The notes beneath the pieces are model-generated. The model was not told where the DNA came from. It searched no databases and saw only the letters and a list, made by a program, of their open reading frames with translations. DNA of 17,257 nucleotides from CAZXDS01 sp964639525 (GTDB taxonomy: Bacteria; Bacteroidota; Ignavibacteria; Ignavibacteriales; Melioribacteraceae): contig CAZXDS010000055.1 in the NCBI GenBank assembly GCA_964639525.1, forward strand, positions 1 to 17,257, written 5' to 3'. Of this stretch, positions 15,109-17,257 are shown piece after piece. Numbering within the stretch: position 1 is the stretch's first letter; each line of letters opens with the position of its first letter. The position numbers and the translations under genes are program-made.

Positions 15109-15148
15109 TTTTTTAGTATTTTGCCTACACAAGTAATTGGAGGAAATT

Positions 15149-17005
15149 ATGAAATTAATTAATGTTTTAATTCTGTTTCTCATATTCCCTGTATTTTTAT
15201 TTTCCCAAACGGATACTACTATTACTACACTTACCGGTTTTGAAGATGCCGCCGGTAATACGCATTTGTTTTATCAAACGCATTATTCAAATTTGGGAGA
15301 AGTAATTGATACTTCATTATCTAATATTTATCATTTAAATACTTCAAATTTATCTAACTCTGTTTTCCTTCATGGTGAAACACATACTCAAAGGCAAACA
15401 TTTCCACCTGTAGATACTGACGGCAAAACGATTTCAGGATTAAGCTTTTTTAATAATGACCCTACACAATATATTTATATTCAAAAAAGCGGAATTTCAC
15501 TCTCGACAAACAGGATAATTAAATCCGGTGTCGGTGAAGTTTTTTCTACTTCGGAACATATTCGATTTTTATATATTTCAAAACAAAACCCGAATAATGT
15601 TTATGCTGTTTTATGGGGACTAATTTTGAAAAGTACTGATGGTGGAAATACTTGGCCTGCAATTTCTGATTCAAGCAATATTATTATTAATTTTATTCCG
15701 ATTGTATTTTCTCCATTTGATGAGAATATTATTTTTGGTTTTAGTTATAATACACAGTTAGTAAAATCCGATGACGGCGGAAAACATTCAGTTATTGTTC
15801 AACCCGATCATATTTGGGATGATTTATCTCAAATTCGTTTTGATGTTAATCAAGAAAATATTTATGCATTTACAGGGTATTGGCATTCGTATCATATTCT
15901 CACATCCCAAAATAATGGAGACCCGTTTACATGGGAATACAAGGAATCGTTTGAGCATCCGATAAGATTAAAAGCCGATGCTGCTATTTCAGGAAGTTTT
16001 TACTATAGCTCTGATTCAAAGTTATATTATAGTAATGATTACGGTTTAACAATAAATGAACTATTAACTCTTGACGGAAGTCCTGTTGATTTTTATCAGG
16101 GACAAGATTGCATTTATTTTGCCTATGCCAATAGAATTACTAAAATTAATGATACGGGTACTCAACCTTTAATAAATTTTCCTACAAATAATTCCCTTTC
16201 ACTCTTACCATTGGCAGTTGGTAACAAATGGGTTTATTATTATTCAGGAATCTACTATGACCCTCTTCCTGTTTCCTTTGGTGGTTATGAAACAATTGAA
16301 GTTTTTGGCGACACACTAATTAATAATCATATTTATTACAAATTAAATAGCAATAATTTATTTGGGAATAAATGGATAAGAATAGATTCATTAAGCGGAC
16401 AAATATTAGAATATGATTCATATTCGGGAGGTGAATATAAATATAATAATTTATTCAGTTCCGATTTGACTTATGATTATTATTTACCTTGGGGCCAAGT
16501 TTATAATGTTACGGTTTCCGATACATTATTGTGGGGAAAAAGAAGATTGAAAAAAGATTTTGTTTTCTATTCATTGGATATTCAGACTCAAGATTATGTT
16601 CAAGGAATCGGCATTACTTTCCAAGCAAATAGTTTTGATTTTGGATCTTCAACAAGTAAATTACAGGGCTGTGTAATTAACGGAATTGTATATGGAGATA
16701 CACTAACAGTTGGAGTTAAGGAAGATGATTTAACTTTGCCCAAAGAATATAAATTGTACCAAAATTATCCGAATCCGTTTAACCCGACTACAACAATACA
16801 ATACAATCTTTCCAAAGCCGGAAAAGTGGAACTCGCAGTCTATGATTTACTCGGAAGAAAAGTAAAGACACTTGCAAATGAGTTTAAACCGCAAGGATTT
16901 TATAATGTTGAATTCAATGCAGACAAACTTCCGAGCGGAGTTTATATTTACCGAATTGTTACAAGTGATTTTTCAGCAAGTAGAAAAATGATTCTTTTAA
17001 AGTAA
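15149..17005 (+). CDS. Secreted BNR/beta-propeller-like protein with T9SS type A sorting tail
   Basis: A 618-residue exported protein. The ATG at 15149 follows GGAGG (15139-15143) by 5 nt; the in-frame TTG at 15137 overlaps that site and is rejected. Parts: signal peptide (about 1-19, LFS-QTD), a propeller-like region (about 20-330) with an Asp-box/BNR motif KSTDGGNTW (nt 15632-15655 for STDGGNTW) and degenerate copies KSDDGGKHS and YSNDYGLT, a beta-rich segment opening LPLAVGNKWVYYYSG, and a sorting domain with YQNYPNPFNPT (nt 16763-16786 for NYPNPFNP) ending SRKMILLK. BNR repeats occur in glycosidases, sortilin-like and photosystem-assembly-like proteins; no catalytic residues are evident, so function is unknown, perhaps surface binding. 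It lies 40 bp after the M1 gene and is probably co-transcribed. Confidence 0.88.
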   Translation: MKLINVLILFLIFPVFLFSQTDTTITTLTGFEDAAGNTHLFYQTHYSNLGEVIDTSLSNIYHLNTSNLSNSVFLHGETHTQRQTFPPVDTDGKTISGLSFFNNDPTQYIYIQKSGISLSTNRIIKSGVGEVFSTSEHIRFLYISKQNPNNVYAVLWGLILKSTDGGNTWPAISDSSNIIINFIPIVFSPFDENIIFGFSYNTQLVKSDDGGKHSVIVQPDHIWDDLSQIRFDVNQENIYAFTGYWHSYHILTSQNNGDPFTWEYKESFEHPIRLKADAAISGSFYYSSDSKLYYSNDYGLTINELLTLDGSPVDFYQGQDCIYFAYANRITKINDTGTQPLINFPTNNSLSLLPLAVGNKWVYYYSGIYYDPLPVSFGGYETIEVFGDTLINNHIYYKLNSNNLFGNKWIRIDSLSGQILEYDSYSGGEYKYNNLFSSDLTYDYYLPWGQVYNVTVSDTLLWGKRRLKKDFVFYSLDIQTQDYVQGIGITFQANSFDFGSSTSKLQGCVINGIVYGDTLTVGVKEDDLTLPKEYKLYQNYPNPFNPTTTIQYNLSKAGKVELAVYDLLGRKVKTLANEFKPQGFYNVEFNADKLPSGVYIYRIVTSDFSASRKMILLK

Positions 17006-17035
17006 AAAGATTATGCAAAATGATGTCTTAGATGC

Positions 17036-17057
17036 AACGGGAATAGCATTGCCCGTT
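17036..17057. terminator. Hairpin after the tandem T9SS genes, possible terminator without a T run
   Basis: AACGGG (17036-17041) pairs with CCCGTT (17052-17057); inner AAT and ATT extend the stem past a bulged G to a 3-nt loop. It starts 31 bp after the stop codon. No T tract follows, so it may only stabilise the mRNA end. Confidence 0.4.
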
Positions 17058-17228
17058 ATCACATAGTTAACCGGTTTTAACAATAGTAAAAGAAGCATTT
17101 CAAGAATCCGGCAATTCCATGTTGGGTGATGATGTTTTCTGAGATTAAGATGCCGTTTGTATTTCATAATTAGAATTGCTATCTTTTTCGCAGAATAATG
17201 TTTTTGGAGTGAGTTTATAAAATCCCGT

Positions 17229-17246
17229 TATACGCAATTGCGTATA
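17229..17246. repeat. 18-bp perfect palindrome
   Basis: TATACGCAATTGCGTATA is a perfect inverted repeat, with CCGTT on both sides (17225-17229 and 17253-17257) as a short direct repeat. It could be an operator, a recombination site or the edge of a repeat element cut by the window end. Confidence 0.5.
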
Positions 17247-17257
17247 GTGAGACCGTT

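Noticed and set aside
15137..15148. TTG start at 15137 for the BNR-like protein.
   Set aside because: It overlaps the GGAGG ribosome binding site, which is ideally spaced for ATG 15149, and that ATG begins a normal signal peptide.
1..17257. CRISPR arrays, tRNA or rRNA genes, transposase genes.
   Set aside because: No spaced direct repeats, no tRNA-like cloverleaf and no transposase motif were seen on either strand.

Overview
The window looks like a draft-assembly contig from a low-GC, Gram-negative (diderm) bacterium of the Bacteroidota/Chlorobiota/Ignavibacteriota side of the tree, most likely an Ignavibacteria-type organism. Three secreted proteins end in type IX secretion (T9SS) type A sorting tails with the NYPNPFNP signature typical of that group. 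A six-gene KDO/LPS-export block shows an outer membrane with lipopolysaccharide. Several genes have TAnnTTTG boxes of the Bacteroidota promoter type just upstream. The taxonomic call is inference from these signatures, not from a marker gene.

Bases 1-4611 (+) are one tightly packed operon: kdsA (3' end only), kdsC, kdsD, lptC, an OstA-type lptA and lptB. These make the KDO sugar of LPS and export LPS to the outer membrane. A 100-N gap lies inside lptA. The 55 bases on either side are identical, and collapsing the overlap (155 bp removed) restores one open frame of about 455 codons, so lptA is probably intact and the gap is a scaffolding artefact. The KdsC homologue has lost the second Asp of its catalytic DxD motif.

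Bases 4666-6738 hold a secreted endonuclease/exonuclease/phosphatase-fold protein with a T9SS tail (+) and, convergent with it, an MlaE-type lipid-transport permease (-) with no MlaF or MlaD partner in view. The 364-bp gap between mlaE and ilvE holds an apparent sigma70-type promoter, a leader of roughly 140 nt with an isoleucine-rich small ORF, and a strong intrinsic terminator, all upstream of ilvE (branched-chain aminotransferase, 7103-8173). This is a candidate attenuator or small RNA and is the most interesting regulatory feature here.

Bases 8199-10039 look accessory: an ImmA/IrrE-type HExxH metalloprotease gene overlaps a PIN-like (DUF4411-type) gene by 4 nt, preceded by a 23-bp dyad. 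This resembles a toxin-antitoxin-like or stress module. A glutamine synthetase family gene (-), a 96-bp REP/MITE-like inverted-repeat element, and a membrane protein plus 2x[4Fe-4S] ferredoxin pair (-) follow.

Bases 13126-17005 (+) are two tandem T9SS cargo genes: an M1 aminopeptidase and a large BNR/propeller-like protein. The last 250 bases contain no recognisable gene but hold a stable hairpin and an 18-bp perfect palindrome.
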